Shown here piece by piece: positions 11,028-21,758 of a DNA stretch of 64,000 bases. This stretch comes from Cervus elaphus (lineage: Eukaryota; Chordata; Mammalia; Artiodactyla; Cervidae): assembly GCF_910594005.1 (NCBI RefSeq), contig NC_057827.1, positions 7,688,001 to 7,752,000 on the forward strand. Direction: 5' to 3'. A program made the position numbers and the translations under genes. Each line of letters opens with the position of its first letter. The first letter of the stretch is position 1. The notes under the pieces are model-generated. The model had not been told where the DNA came from. It did not search any database and saw nothing but the letters and a program-made list of their open reading frames with translations.

Positions 11028-12545
11028 TTCTCTCTACTTGCTATTCTTTGCAACTCTGCATTCAGATGGGTATATCTTTCCTCTTCTCCTTTGCCTTTCA
11101 CTTCTTTTCTCAGCTATTTGTAAGGCCTCCTCAGATAACCGTTTTGCCTGTTTGCATTTCCTTTTCTTGGGAATGGTTTTGACCACTGCCTCCTATACTA
11201 TATTACGAATCTCCGTCCATAGTTCATCAGGCACTCTGTCTATCAGATCTAGTCCCTTGAATCTATTTGTCACATCCACTGTATAATCCTAAGGGATTTG
11301 ATTTAGGTCACACCTGGATTGTCCAGTGGTTTTCCCTACTTTCCTCAATTTAAGTTTGAATTTTGTATTGAGAAGCTCGTGATCTGAGCCACAGACAGCT
11401 CTCAGTCTTATTTTTGCTGACTGTACAGAACTTCTCCATCTTCGACTACAAAGAATATAATCACTCTGATTTCAGTATTGACCATCTGGTGATATCCATG
11501 TGTACAATCTTCTCTTGTGTTGTTGGAAGAGGGTATTTGCTATAACCAGTGTGTTCTCTTGGCAAAACTCTCTTTGTCTTTGCCCTGCTTCATTCTGTAC
11601 TCCAAGGCCAAACATGCCTGTTACTCCAGGTATCTCGACTTTCACTTTTGCATCCCAGTCCCCTATAATGAGAAGGACACCTTTTTTTGGTGTTAATTCT
11701 AGGTCTTGTAAGTCCTCATAGAACCATTCAACTTCAGCTTCTTTGGCATTAGTGGTTGGGGCATAGACTTGGATTACTGTGATATTGAATGGTTTGCCTT
11801 GGAAATGAACAGGGATCATTCTGTTGTTTTTGAGATTGCACCCAAGTACTGCACTTCAGACTCTCTTGTTGACTATGAAGGCTACTCCATTTCTTCTAAG
11901 GGATTCTTGCCCACAGTCACAGATATAATGGTCATCTGAATTAAATTCACCCATTCTCATCCATTTAAATTCACTGATTCCTAAAATGTTGATGTTCACT
12001 CTTGCCATCTCCTGTTTGAGCACTTCCAATTTACCTTGATTCATGGACCTAACTTTCCAGGTTCCTATGCAATATTGTTCTTTACAGCATTGGACTTTAC
12101 TTCCATTACCAGTCACATCCACAACTGGGTGTTGTTTTGCTTTAGTTCCATCTCTTCATTCTTTTTGGAGTTATTTCTCCACTCTGTTCCATTAGCATAC
12201 TGGGCACCTACCGACCTGGGGAGTTCATCTTTCAGTGTGATATCTTTTTGCCTTTTCAGACTGTTCATGGGATTCTCAAGGCAAGAGTGCTGAAGTGGTT
12301 TGCCATCCCTTCTCCAATGGACCACATTTTGTCAGAATTCTCCACTGTGACCCATCCATCTTGTGTGGCTCTACATGGCACAGCTTAGTTTCACTGAATT
12401 AGACAAGGATATGGCCCATGTGATCAGTTTGGTTAGTTTTCTGTGACTGTGGTTTTCATTCTGTCTCTGCCCTCTGATGGATGAGGATAAGAGGTCTGTG
12501 GAGGCTTCCTGGTGGGAGGGACTGGATGTGGGGGAATATGAAAAA
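11028..12545 (-). mobile_element. BovB 5' half (endonuclease and linker), antisense
   Basis: On the minus strand this is the BovB 5' UTR (about 12545-12130), the endonuclease region (about 12122-11420) and part of the linker before RT (to 11028). RT and the 3' end are missing, which is unusual because LINEs normally lose their 5' end. Flanking DNA on the left is L1M. Confidence 0.92.
11472..12122 (-). pseudogene. BovB apurinic-like endonuclease remnant
   Basis: Two frames, 12122-11856 (88 codons) and 11819-11472 (115 codons), cover most of an RTE-type APE endonuclease. In the first, the conserved T-W-N-V-R is T-W-K-V-R (residues 21-25), which loses the active-site Asn, while the Glu of I-S-E is kept (residue 51). 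In the second, V-Y-A-P-T is kept but G-D-W-N-A-K reads G-D-W-D-A-K. A stop between the frames and the two substitutions predict loss of nicking activity. The family role is target DNA cleavage during retrotransposition. Confidence 0.85.
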
Positions 12546-12599
12546 TCCTCAAATTTTGTTGAGTAAGGTGGGAGTTACGGATGCCAGACTTCTGTGCAG

Positions 12600-12745
12600 T
12601 CAAGAGTTGACCCTCTGTATTGAGGTTCCACATTCATGGATTCACCCAACTGTGAATTGTGTACTACTGTATTATGTATTTAATGGGGGGGGGGGATGTG
12701 TAAGTGGGCCCAAAAGTCAAACCCATGTTATTCAAGAGTAAACAG
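12600..12745. mobile_element. Possible Tigger/MER-like DNA-transposon relic
   Basis: The left edge (gttgaccctctgtatt...) and the right edge (caaacccatgttattcaag) look like the two ends of a Tigger-type non-autonomous element with related inverted termini, with a tactgtattatgtattt centre. An 11-G run at 12685-12695 lies inside. The match is from memory of the family only, so confidence is low. Confidence 0.35.
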
Positions 12746-12769
12746 TACTAAGAAATTAAATAACATATT

Positions 12770-12883
12770 TCTTTTTTTTTCTGATGAGGATTTTTTTTCC
12801 ATTTATTTTTATTAGTTGGAGGCTAATTACTTTACAATATTATAGTGGGTTTTGCCATACATTGAGATGAATCAGCCATGGAG
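12770..12883 (-). mobile_element. Young L1-BT 3' tail, antisense
   Basis: A T-rich start is followed by attagttggaggctaatta and a gaatcagccatgg end, the reverse complement of the L1-BT 3' terminus that also ends the copies at 14419 and 53793. L1M sequence continues on both sides, so it is a very short 5'-truncated insertion. Confidence 0.75.
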
Positions 12884-13140
12884 TAACTCGTGGGTCAAAG
12901 AAGAAATCAAAAGTGAAACTAAAATGAATTTTGAGTTGAACAAAAATTAAAGTATAGTATATATAATCTTGTGTGGTACATTTAAAGTAATGATTTGAGG
13001 GAAATGCATAGCATTAAACAATTACATTTTAAAAAAGATCTCAAATCAATGATCTCAATGTTCACCTTATGAAATAAAAAACAGAGAAGCAAATTAAAAC
13101 CAACAAAATCAGAAGAGTGGAAATTATGATGACTCCTATC

Positions 13141-14104
13141 TTCTAGTTCCTTTCTATTTTTATCTTGTCAGAATCAGAATGAGTGGTTCTATGGGATGAG
13201 TGCACTGAAGGATAGTACTCAGTTAAGATGGGAGATATGACTGATGCAAGTTGAGGGGAAGTTTGCTTCTGCCTTTGGTCTTCAGGTAGATGATCTAACC
13301 TTCACACTGTTACTGCCTGGCTGACTGCCGCTGATGAATGAGTCCACAGTTTTCAGGGCCAGAGTGCGACTGAACGGATGTACCTTTAAACTGCCACTTA
13401 TTGATGGAGAATTCCTTTTAAGTTCTACTCTATCAGTTTGCAGCTAGGTGCCCATGTAGATCCTTACCTCAGACATTACCTCAGATGTAATCAGCCTCAG
13501 GAATCTCCACTATAGTCCAAAAACTCAGGAGTTATTGCTAACTCTATCAAATGCCCTGCTTGCGGGCCTATCTTATTCTTATGTCCTGGAATGATAGACA
13601 GATGATCTTTGGTCTTCCCTTTTCTCTTTGGTCCAACACTTCATTCAGACTCCTGCAATTTTAGTCAATGCTTAAGCCCTTTGATCCTCACTAGTGTCTT
13701 TTCTCATCATGGCTGATGTCCATCATCCCATGACTGCTTTGGCCTTATTACTTGAGCAATTTGCTTCCTCTGAGACAGGTACCTCATCCCCAAATAATTG
13801 GCCTTGATTTCTACTGTCATCTTGTGGAATGGAGTCAGAAACCATCAGGAAAACTTTGATACCCCTCCCTCACTGCCATCCATAAAAAGTGACATCTGTA
13901 AAACGTGGTAGATGAATATATCTCAGCTCTAAAACAAAAAATGAAGATTTCAAGTATTTTCAGTGTTAAAAAGGATAGTAAAAGTTATCTAGACAGGGTT
14001 TTATTCTCCTTGATTTATCTCATCATACCCTTGATTATAATCCTACATGCAAAAAAAAAAAAAAAAAGATCACAAAAACTCATGCCAAAAACTCTTCTAA
14101 GTGG
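13141..14104. other. Unrecognised sequence
   Basis: Nearly 1 kb in which I recognise no repeat, gene or motif. A 17-bp A-run lies near 14051-14067. The 77-codon frame at 13905-14138 crosses that run and ends inside a MIR, so it is not credible. Confidence 0.4.
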
Positions 14105-14262
14105 TTCACATTTCTTAGCACTTTTTAAATCTATATAACAACTTTACAAAACAAGAACTATTGTAACTTTCATGTTATAGATAAGCAAACTGAAGTGTAG
14201 AGAGAAGTAACTTTCCCAACAGCTAGTGAGTCAGGTCTGGTTCCTCAAACCTATTCTCCCAT
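14105..14262 (+). mobile_element. MIR SINE relic
   Basis: The MIR core is visible: ttatagataagcaaactgaag followed by agagaagtaactttcccaac, agctagtgagtcag and a tctggttcctcaaacc end. It is strongly diverged, as expected for this pre-eutherian family. Confidence 0.62.
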
Positions 14263-14418
14263 TTCCCCTGACACAGACACTGCCAGCATCTTTGTTAGGG
14301 GAGAATATAGGATCTCTTTGTGGTCAGACTTACAACCCCATTAAACCAGAAGGAATAAATAATACTTTTACCTCCACACTGAGCATCCCTCTCTCCTAGA
14401 AGTTTCCAAGAAGAAATG

Positions 14419-14962
14419 CCCATCAGCAGATGAATGGATAAGGAAGCTGTGGTATATATACACCATGGAATATTACTCAGCCGTCAAAAAGAATTCATTT
14501 GAATCAGTTCTAATGAGATGGATGAAACTGGAGCCCATTATACAGAGTGAAGTAAGCCAGAAAGATAAAGAACATTACAGCATACTAACACATATATATG
14601 GAATTTAGAAAGATGGTAATGATAACCCTATATGCAAAACAGAAAAAGAGACACAGAAATACAGAACAGACTTTTGAACTCTGTGGGAGAAGGTGAGGGT
14701 GGGATGTTTCAAAAGAACAGCATGTATATTATCTATGGTGAAACAGATCACTAGCCCAGGTGGGATGCATGAGACAAGTGCTCGGGCCTGGTGCACTGGG
14801 AAGACCCAGAGGAATTGGGTGGAGAGGGAGGTGGGAGGGGGGATTGGGATGGGGAATACGTGTAAATCTGTGGCTGATTCATATCAATGTATGACAAAAC
14901 CCACTGAAATGTTGTGAAGTAATTAGCCTCCAACTAATAAAAAAATTAAAAAAAAAAAAAAG
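14419..14962 (+). mobile_element. Young L1-BT, 5'-truncated, 11-bp target duplication
   Basis: It covers the end of ORF2 (P-S-A-D-E-W-x-R-K-L-W-Y-I-Y-T-M-E-Y-Y-S-type block) and the L1-BT 3' UTR, ending in an A-rich tail. AAGAAGAAATG flanks it at 14408-14418 and 14963-14973. It closely resembles the copies at 16528 and 53793. The clean duplication and tail point to a recent insertion. The encoded scrap is too short for any function. Confidence 0.95.
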
Positions 14963-14987
14963 AAGAAGAAATGTGAATGAAGGCAAT

Positions 14988-15582
14988 CAGTTCAGTTCAG
15001 TTGCTCAGTTGTGTCCGACTCTCTGCGACCCCATGAATTGCAGCACGCCAGGCCGCTCTGTCCATCACAAACTCCCGGAGTTCACGCAGACTCATGTCCA
15101 TAGAGTTGGCGATGCCATCCAGCCATCTCATCCTCTGCCGTCCCCTTCTCCTCCTGCCCCCAATCCCTCCCAGCATCAGGGTCTTTTCCAATGAGTCAAC
15201 TCTTAGCATCAGGTGGCCAAAGTATTGGAGTTTCAGCTTCAGCATCAGTCCTTCCAATGAACACCCAGGACTGATCTCCTTTAGGATGGACTGGTTGGAT
15301 CTCCTTGCAGTCCAAGGGACTCTCAAGACTCTTCTCCAACACCACAGTTCAAAACCATCAATTCTTCAGTGCTCAGCTTTCTTCACAGTCCAACTCTCAC
15401 ATCCATACATGACCACTGGAAAAACCATAGCCTTGACCAGACGGACCTTTGTTGGCAAAGTAATGTCTCTGCTTTTTAATATGCTATCTAGGTTGGTCAT
15501 AACTTTCCTTCCAAGGAGTAAGCATCTTTTAATTTCATGGCTGCAATCACCATCTGCAGTGATTTTGGAGCCCCAAAAAATT
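14988..15582 (-). mobile_element. BovB 3' end, antisense, 8-bp target duplication
   Basis: About 595 bp of BovB 3' region on the minus strand, with the tail at the left edge (cagttcagttcag) and the truncated end at the right. AAGGCAAT occurs at 14980-14987 and 15583-15590. On the minus strand the frame 15326-14997 (109 codons) is open through the C-terminal tail of the polyprotein, so decay is modest. It landed 6 bp from the L1-BT target site. Confidence 0.95.
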
Positions 15583-15590
15583 AAGGCAAT

Positions 15591-16142
15591 AGGAAATAGG
15601 AAATCCAAATTTGTACATTTTAACTGAGTTTGTCTTCCAAATTCTGAGATTTTCAAGATTGATCAACCAGACTAAAGCACAAGAGACAGGCCCAAATGCT
15701 AGCCAGAACTCTTTCACTCCAAAACCCAAACTCAAATGTCTTGCAAGCGGTTGTTGCCCTACACAAAAAATAGGATTCTCACATGTGCTTATAAGAAAAA
15801 GAAAGCTGAAAGACTGTACCTTCTCCTGACTTTTTATAATCTTATTTTAGACACAGAAAGAAAAAGCGGGGGAGCGCCAGAGAGAGAGCATGAGATGGAT
15901 AGATGGCAGGACGGTTGCTCAGGCGAGTGAGAACCCCAAGGCCAGGTTGCTGTCTCAGCCCCGCTGACGGAAGAAGAGGAAGAGACAGCCACCCTCAACC
16001 GTGAGAGATTTCTAACCGTCGGGCACATCACTGAATTGCCTACTCAGCCCAAGTGGAGTACAGGCTTCTTTTCCTGGTGATGAGAAAGGTGGGGACATAT
16101 TCAGGGGGATAGGAGAAGAAAAAGATTTTTTTTTTCAATCAG
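15591..16142. other. Unrecognised sequence with a CpG-containing block
   Basis: No repeat family is recognised. The part at about 15860-16030 is richer in G+C and CpG than its surroundings and purine-rich (agaaagaaaaagcggggg). No open frame has a recognisable motif. It could be an old LTR or a host regulatory segment; I cannot decide. Confidence 0.35.
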
Positions 16143-16154
16143 AAGTAGCTCCCA

Positions 16155-16511
16155 TGTCCTGGTTATTATAAACAGTGCTGCGATGAACATTGGGGTGCAC
16201 GTGTCTCTTTCAGATCTGGTTTCCTCGGTGTGTATGCCCAGAAGTGGGATTGCTGGGTCATATGGCAGTTCTATTTCCAGTTTTTTAAGAAATCTCCACA
16301 CTGTTTTCCATAGTGGCTGTACTAGTTTGCATTCCCACCAGCAGTGTAAGAGGGTTCCCTTTTCTCCACACCCTCTCCAGCATTTATTGCTTGTAGACTT
16401 TTGGAGAGCAGCCATCCTGACTGGCGTGTAATGGTACCTCATTGTGGTTTTGATTTGCATTTCTCTGATAATGAGTGATGTTGAGCATCTTTTCATGTGT
16501 TTGTTAGCCAT
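16155..16511 (-). pseudogene. L1 ORF2 C-terminal segment (inverted part)
   Basis: The minus-strand frame encodes the ORF2 Cys-rich C-terminal domain. It starts at M-A-N-K-H-M-K-R-C and includes N-K-C-W-R-G-C-G-E-K followed by L-L-H-C-W-W-E-C, so the Cys/His positions are intact. RT and endonuclease are absent, so it is a dead fragment. Confidence 0.85.
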
Positions 16512-17053
16512 CTGTATGTCTTCTTTAGATGCCCATCAACAGATGAATGGATAAGGAAGCTGTGGTACATATACACCATGGAATATTACTCAGCCATCAA
16601 AAAGAATTCATTTGAATCAGTTCTAATGAGATGGATGAAACTGGAGCCCATTATACAGAGTGAAGTAAGCCAGAAAGATAAAGAACATTACAGCATCCTA
16701 ACACATATATATGGAATTTAGAAAGATGGTAACAACAACCCTATATGCAAAACAGAAAAAGAGACACAGAAGTACAGAACAGACTTTTGAACTCTGTGGG
16801 AGAAGGTGAGGGTGGGATGTTTCAAAAGAACAGCATGTATATTATCTATGGTAAAACAGATCACCAGCCCAGGTGGGATGCATGAGACAAATGCTCGGGC
16901 CTGGTGCACTGGGAAGACCCAGAGGAATCGGGTGGAGAGGGAGGTGGGAGGGAGGATCGGGATGGGGAATACGTGTAAATCTATGGCTGATTCATATCAA
17001 TGTATGACAAAACTCACTGAAAAAATAAATAAATAAATAAAGGGAAAAAAAAA
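16155..17053 (+). mobile_element. Young L1-BT with 5' inversion, 12-bp target duplication
   Basis: The right part (16528-17053) is sense L1-BT from the P-S-T-D-E-W codons of ORF2 to the 3' UTR and a (AAAT)n/A tail. The left part (16155-16527) is the adjoining upstream ORF2 segment in antisense. AAGTAGCTCCCA flanks the whole unit at 16143-16154 and 17054-17065, so both parts arrived in one event. This is the signature of twin-primed reverse transcription. Confidence 0.93.
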
Positions 17054-17171
17054 AAGTAGCTCCCAAACCCAGGTTGCACATTTGTAGCTCATCCCCTTTT
17101 CTGAATTCAATCCCATATTGGGCCTTTCTGAGACACCTCCTCCCCTTTGTGTCTTCTGCCTGTCTCTTGTT

Positions 17172-17685
17172 TGTAGAAAAACACTAGCCTCTTAGGCCTT
17201 CTCAAGTTCCAAAGAATAAATTTAGTCAGATTAAGTGAGAAAATGCAGAAACAAAGGAAAACAGTCAAGCAAAACAAACTAATCATAGTTAGCCATAAAA
17301 AAAAGTCAAGGACTTTTATTTCTTCCTCAAGTATTATAGATAATATTCTGAGCCTTTCACAGATACTGAAACCCCACCAGGTGGAAAAGTTTATAGACCC
17401 TAGACCAATTGGAGCCAGAAGGTTGATGATGTTGACTCCTGATTACCTCACCATCTACCAATCAGGAGAATGTCCACGAGCTGGTGACACAGTCTGCAAC
17501 CCTCTCTCTTGCTCGGTCTTTAAAAACCTCTCCCTGGACAACATCAAGGCCTTTTGAGTGGTACATGCCTGGACTCCTTGCTTGGCTCCTGCAATAACCA
17601 TGGCACTTTCCTTCACCACAACCTGATGTCAGTAGGTTGGTTTTGCTGCACAAGGGCATGTGGACCCAAGATTGGTTCAGTAACA
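17172..17685 (+). mobile_element. LTR of an endogenous retrovirus (class I-like), solo
   Basis: It has LTR-like order: a tttaaaaacctctcc promoter-like string at about 17520, a gactccttgcttggctcctgcaataa block (polyadenylation-like region near 17580-17597), a U5-like ccttcaccacaacctgatgtcag stretch, and an end in attggttcagtaaca at 17685. No internal retroviral genes flank it. The left end is uncertain. The LTR call rests on recall of this widespread type and on structure. Confidence 0.5.
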
Positions 17686-18359
17686 GCCACAGCAGAAGGC
17701 GTTGGAAATAGTTTCCATGCCCCAATCCTGCCTTGACTAAACTTCACCAAAGAGGAAAATTTAAGACATGAAATAATTTTACTCATTCTGGACTCATTCC
17801 TCTTCTGTATGGCAAAGGGAAATCCAGTAATATATGGTGTCTCCCATAGCTCAGGAAATAATAAAACATTAATTGCCACAGAAAGCCAGGAGTTTATTCT
17901 TGCATATCAGAGCAAAGTCAAAGTTGTGCTCACAGAAGGAAGTTACATTAGCTTCTCTTCAGTTAGAAAACACTGGGGCCCACCCAGCAAAGATTGCATC
18001 AGGGATTTTGTAGCCTCCAGCTGAAACCCAAGAAGTGTGAATTTTCAAACACTGTGTTTCTCACCTGAGTTATGTCACTGTGGAAGGCACTTGGAGAGAA
18101 CAGTAACCACCCCCACAGCCACGCCATCCTCCTGGCAGCAGCAGCTTCTGGAGGCCTGGCTAGACAGGCAGAGCTTCCATCCTCCTTGCATCCCATGACT
18201 CCTGACCTGCAGTTGTCCCCTGAAGCTGTAGGTCCCACAAGCATTTCAATCCAAGCATCTCATGCTTCCAATCCCCTCTTCCATCTTCCCAAATCAATGC
18301 TTCACATAGTCTTGTCCTCAGTCAATATATACCCCACTCTTCCATTTGCTTGAGATAAA
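17686..18359. other. Unrecognised sequence
   Basis: No repeat or gene is recognised. A GC-richer patch at 18070-18250 carries overlapping open frames on both strands with no known motif. Confidence 0.4.
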
Positions 18360-19005
18360 AGTCTTGGAGTGACCTTTGATTCCTCTTTTATGTTCACACT
18401 CCACATTTAATTCATCAGAAAATTCTGTTGAATCTACTTTCAAAACACATTCCGAAACCATGACCACGAATATCACCATTGCAGTGCATCTGTCATCATC
18501 CCATCTAGGTTGTTGGCATCGTTCTGGGCTCCTGTTTACTCATTTCAGCCGGTTCTCAACACTGAAGCCAGAGATAGCCTGAAAGTGAAAGTGGAAGTGA
18601 AAGTCACTCTGTTGTGTCCAACTGTTGATGACCCCATGAACTATACAGTCCATGGAATCCTCCAGGCCAGAATACTGGAGTGGTAGCCTTTCTCTTCTCC
18701 AGGGGACCTTCCCAACCCAGGGATTGAACCCAGGTCTCCTGCATTATAGGCAGATTCTTTATCAGCTGAGCCACCAGGGAAGCCCAAGAATCCTGGAGTG
18801 GGTAGCCATTTCCATCTCCAGCAGATCTTCCTGACCCAGGAATTGAACCAGGGTCTCCTGCATTGCTGTCAGCCCAAAGAGATAGCCTGCTGACATGTAA
18901 GCCAGTTAAGTTCATTCCCCTGCTCAAAATCTTTCTCTCATATTAGTAAGGCTAAGTATGTTGTACTAGCCTTATTATGTGCCTTGTATTATGTGCCACC
19001 CTGGA
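18360..19005 (+). mobile_element. Ancient LINE-like relic (CR1/L2 type?), split by a SINE
   Basis: Conceptual translation of 18360-18580 gives L-G-V-T-F-D-S-S and, further on, V-L-N-T-E-A-R-D. After the SINE, 18890-19005 gives F-I-P-L-L-K-I-F. The order recalls the C-terminal region of CR1/L2-type LINE reverse transcriptases, but it is heavily decayed with stops. Related text may occur at 42880-43100. Confidence 0.3.
18582..18877 (-). mobile_element. Bov-tA SINE, antisense, 12-bp target duplication
   Basis: It reads on the minus strand as tRNA-like head(s) plus BovA body. The left edge has AAGTGAAAGTGG-type tail units, and the right part repeats a second partial head (antisense B-box gattgaaccc at about 18723-18732 and aattgaacca at 18841-18850). 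AGAGATAGCCTG lies at 18570-18581 and 18878-18889. It splits the ancient LINE-like relic. Confidence 0.9.
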
Positions 19006-19008
19006 CTT

Positions 19009-19343
19009 CCCTGGTGGCATGATGGATGGGAGTCTGCCTGCCAGTGCAGAGGACACGGGTGCAAACCCTGGTCCCAGAAGATTCCACATGCCACAGAGCA
19101 ACTAAGCCCATGCACCACAACTATTCAGCCCACACTCTAGGGCCTGAGAGCAGCAACTTCTAAGCCTGTGTGCTGCCACTATTGAATCCCATGCCTAAAG
19201 CCTGTGAGCCACAACAAGGGAAGCCACTGCACTGAGAAGCCTTCCCTATCACTGCAGATAGGTGAAGCCCAGGCAAAACAATACAGAGCCAGTATAGCCA
19301 AAAATAAATAAATACATAAAAATTTAAAAAAAAAAAAAAAAAC
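19009..19343 (+). mobile_element. CHR-2-type SINE
   Basis: A tRNA-related head (cttccctggtggcatgatgg...gtgcaaaccctgg) is followed by the long CHR-2 body with repeated acaac and gagaagcc units, then an AAATAAATA and A-rich tail at 19300-19341. It is non-coding. Confidence 0.85.
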
Positions 19344-20409
19344 CACACGAGCGGTGAAATCTCAGTGGTCTCAGGTATAGTGATTACCTCCACTTTATCA
19401 TTTTTGTAAATGTTATTTTAGCTATTCTAGGGCCTATGTATTCAATATAAAGTTTTAGAGAACTTTGTCTACATGAACAAAATTTTTTTAGCCTTTTGAT
19501 TGAAATTGGATTAAACCTATAAATCAATTGGGAGACATTTACTATCTTTGCTACGTTGGGTCTTCTAACTTGCAAACACCGTATATGTCTTCATTTAGGT
19601 CCTCTAGTTTCTTTCATCAGTATTTTAAAGTTTTCAGCATACAACTTCTGTTCATGCTTTATTTGATTTACACATCCATACTTCATTTTTTGAGAGATTA
19701 GAAATGAAATTATATTTCTAATTTCAGTGTCTATGTGTTCATTGCTAGTATATAGAAATGCATTTTTTATAGGTTATCCTGCATCCTGAGAACTAAATGG
19801 AAGTTCTTTGTTCTTTGTTCAAGGAGGATTTTTATTTGGTTTTTTGGAGGGGGAATAGATTGTTGGAATTTTCTATGTAGATAATCATGCCATCTCTGCA
19901 AATAGGGAGAGTTTCATTTTTTTGTTTCTGTTCTCTGTGACTTTTATTTCTTTTCTTACCTTACTGCAGTGGCTTGAACTTCAAATACTGTGTTGATTAA
20001 GAGTGATGACATACAACATCCTTGTCTTGCTCTTGATTTTAGGGAGAAAACATTCAGTCTTGTAACATTAAGTATGATGTAACTTGTAGGTTCTTTTAAA
20101 ATGGCTTTTACCAAGTTGAGGCAATTTTCCTTGATTCCTAAGTTGCTAAGAATTTTTTATCATGAATGGGTGTTCTCAAATACTTTTCTGTGTCAGTTGA
20201 TGTGATTATATAATTTTTCTTCTTTAATTTGTAGATATGGTTGATAATACCGATTGATTCTTCATTTCTGAACTAGTCTTTTAGGGCTGAAATTATTCCC
20301 ACCTGATCAAGGCGTATAATATTTTTCTACATAGTTGGATTGGCTGCTAATATCTTGTTGGGAATTTTTGCATCTAAATTTGTAAGAGATATGGGCCTGT
20401 AGGGAGTGC

Positions 20410-20474
20410 CTTTCTCTCTCTCTCCCTCCCTCCCTTTCTCTCTTTCTCTCTCTCTCCCTCTCTCTTTCTCTCTC
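20410..20474. repeat. (CT)n-rich polypyrimidine tract
   Basis: An interrupted CT/CCT microsatellite of ~65 bp inside the antisense L1M. It creates a spurious Arg-Glu repeat frame on the minus strand. Confidence 0.9.
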
Positions 20475-21758
20475 ATTCATAAAACCTTTTTCTGATTTTG
20501 TTATCAGGATAATACTATCTCCAGATAATGAATTGGAAATCTCCTCCTCTTCTATTATCTGGAAGAGATTGTGCAAAATTGGTGCTAATTCTTTTTAAAT
20601 GTTTAATATAATATTGAGATGAAATCATGTGGACTTACCTTGCTTTCTTTTTCAAAAGCTTTTAAATTACAGATTCAGTTTCTTTAATGGTAATACAAAT
20701 ATTCAGATTTCCTATTTCATCTCAATTGAATTTTGGTAATTTGTGCGTTTTGAGGAATTAGTCTTTTTTTTCTAGATTTTCAGATTTATACATGTAAATT
20801 TGTTTGTAGTGTCTTCTTATCTTTTCAATGGCTGAAAATCTGCAGTGATTTCCCCTATTATTTCTAAAAATTAATAATTGTCTTTTCTCTCTTTTGGGGT
20901 TTGTCAGTGTTGCTAGAGCTATTTTATTGATTTTTTTGAAGAGGTGGGGTTTTGTTTCATTCATTCTATTCATTCACTTTTCTATTATCCTATTTTCCAC
21001 ATTATTGATTTCTGCAAAAGGGTCTTTACTCTTTCCTTCCTTCTGTTTCTTTGAGCTTATTTTCTCCATTTTCTTGATGGAGAGTTTGTATTGTTAATTT
21101 AAGACCCTTTTTATTTCTAATGTAAGTTCCACTAGCATTCCAACTTTAACATAAGTTGAAGTCTCCAACTATAATTGTGGATTTGCCTACTTCCCTTTTA
21201 AGCTCTATCAGTTTTTTGCTTTAACTGTATTTTGTGTTTTCTGTTCTTTATATTCTTTTGTTAGTATGTATATATTTAGTATTATTATGTCTTCTGATGA
21301 GTGATTATTTTATCATTTTGAATAATGTCCCTCTTTTCTTAGTATTTGTCTTTGCTCTGAAATCTATTTTATCTAATATTAATGCAGTCATTCTCAGTTT
21401 TTTTAAACTATTGCTTGTATCTTTCCCCATCCATTTGCTTTCAGCCCACAAGTGTCATTAAGTTAGAAGTGAGTTTCTTTTAAATGGCATATGGTTGAGT
21501 CATATTTCTTTATATACTAAGGCAATTTCTGTCTTTTTATTACTGAATTTAGACTGCTTATATTTAAGATAATTATTGATATGTCAGGACTTAAGTCTGT
21601 CACTGCATTGTTTGTTTTCTGTATGTTTATTCTGTTTTTCATTCCTATTTCTCTTGCTTTCCTGTGGATTATTGAAAAAAATTTTTTTAGAATTTTGCTT
21701 GATTTATTTTTAGGACTCTTGGCATACTTTCCATAGAAGCTCTAGACATTACACTATA

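Larger units (their letters stand above)
9480..13140 (+). mobile_element. Old L1M host element in pieces (ORF1/ORF2 endonuclease region)
   Basis: Sense L1M sequence appears in separated blocks: 9480-10225, 10568-11025, about 12746-12769 and 12884-13140. The blocks keep L1 order. The start of ORF2 (ccaatgatcacattaaacgt) is followed by the endonuclease (ggagaaatagacaaatccac-type phrase near 10800) and then the region around tgggtcaaagaagaaatc. BovB, a possible DNA-transposon relic and an L1-BT tail were inserted into it later. All frames are broken. Confidence 0.6.

Noticed and set aside
20410..20474. Repetitive tract that might be taken for a CRISPR or coding repeat (Arg-Glu frame)
   Set aside because: It is a simple CT microsatellite with no spacers. 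The charged frame is an artefact.
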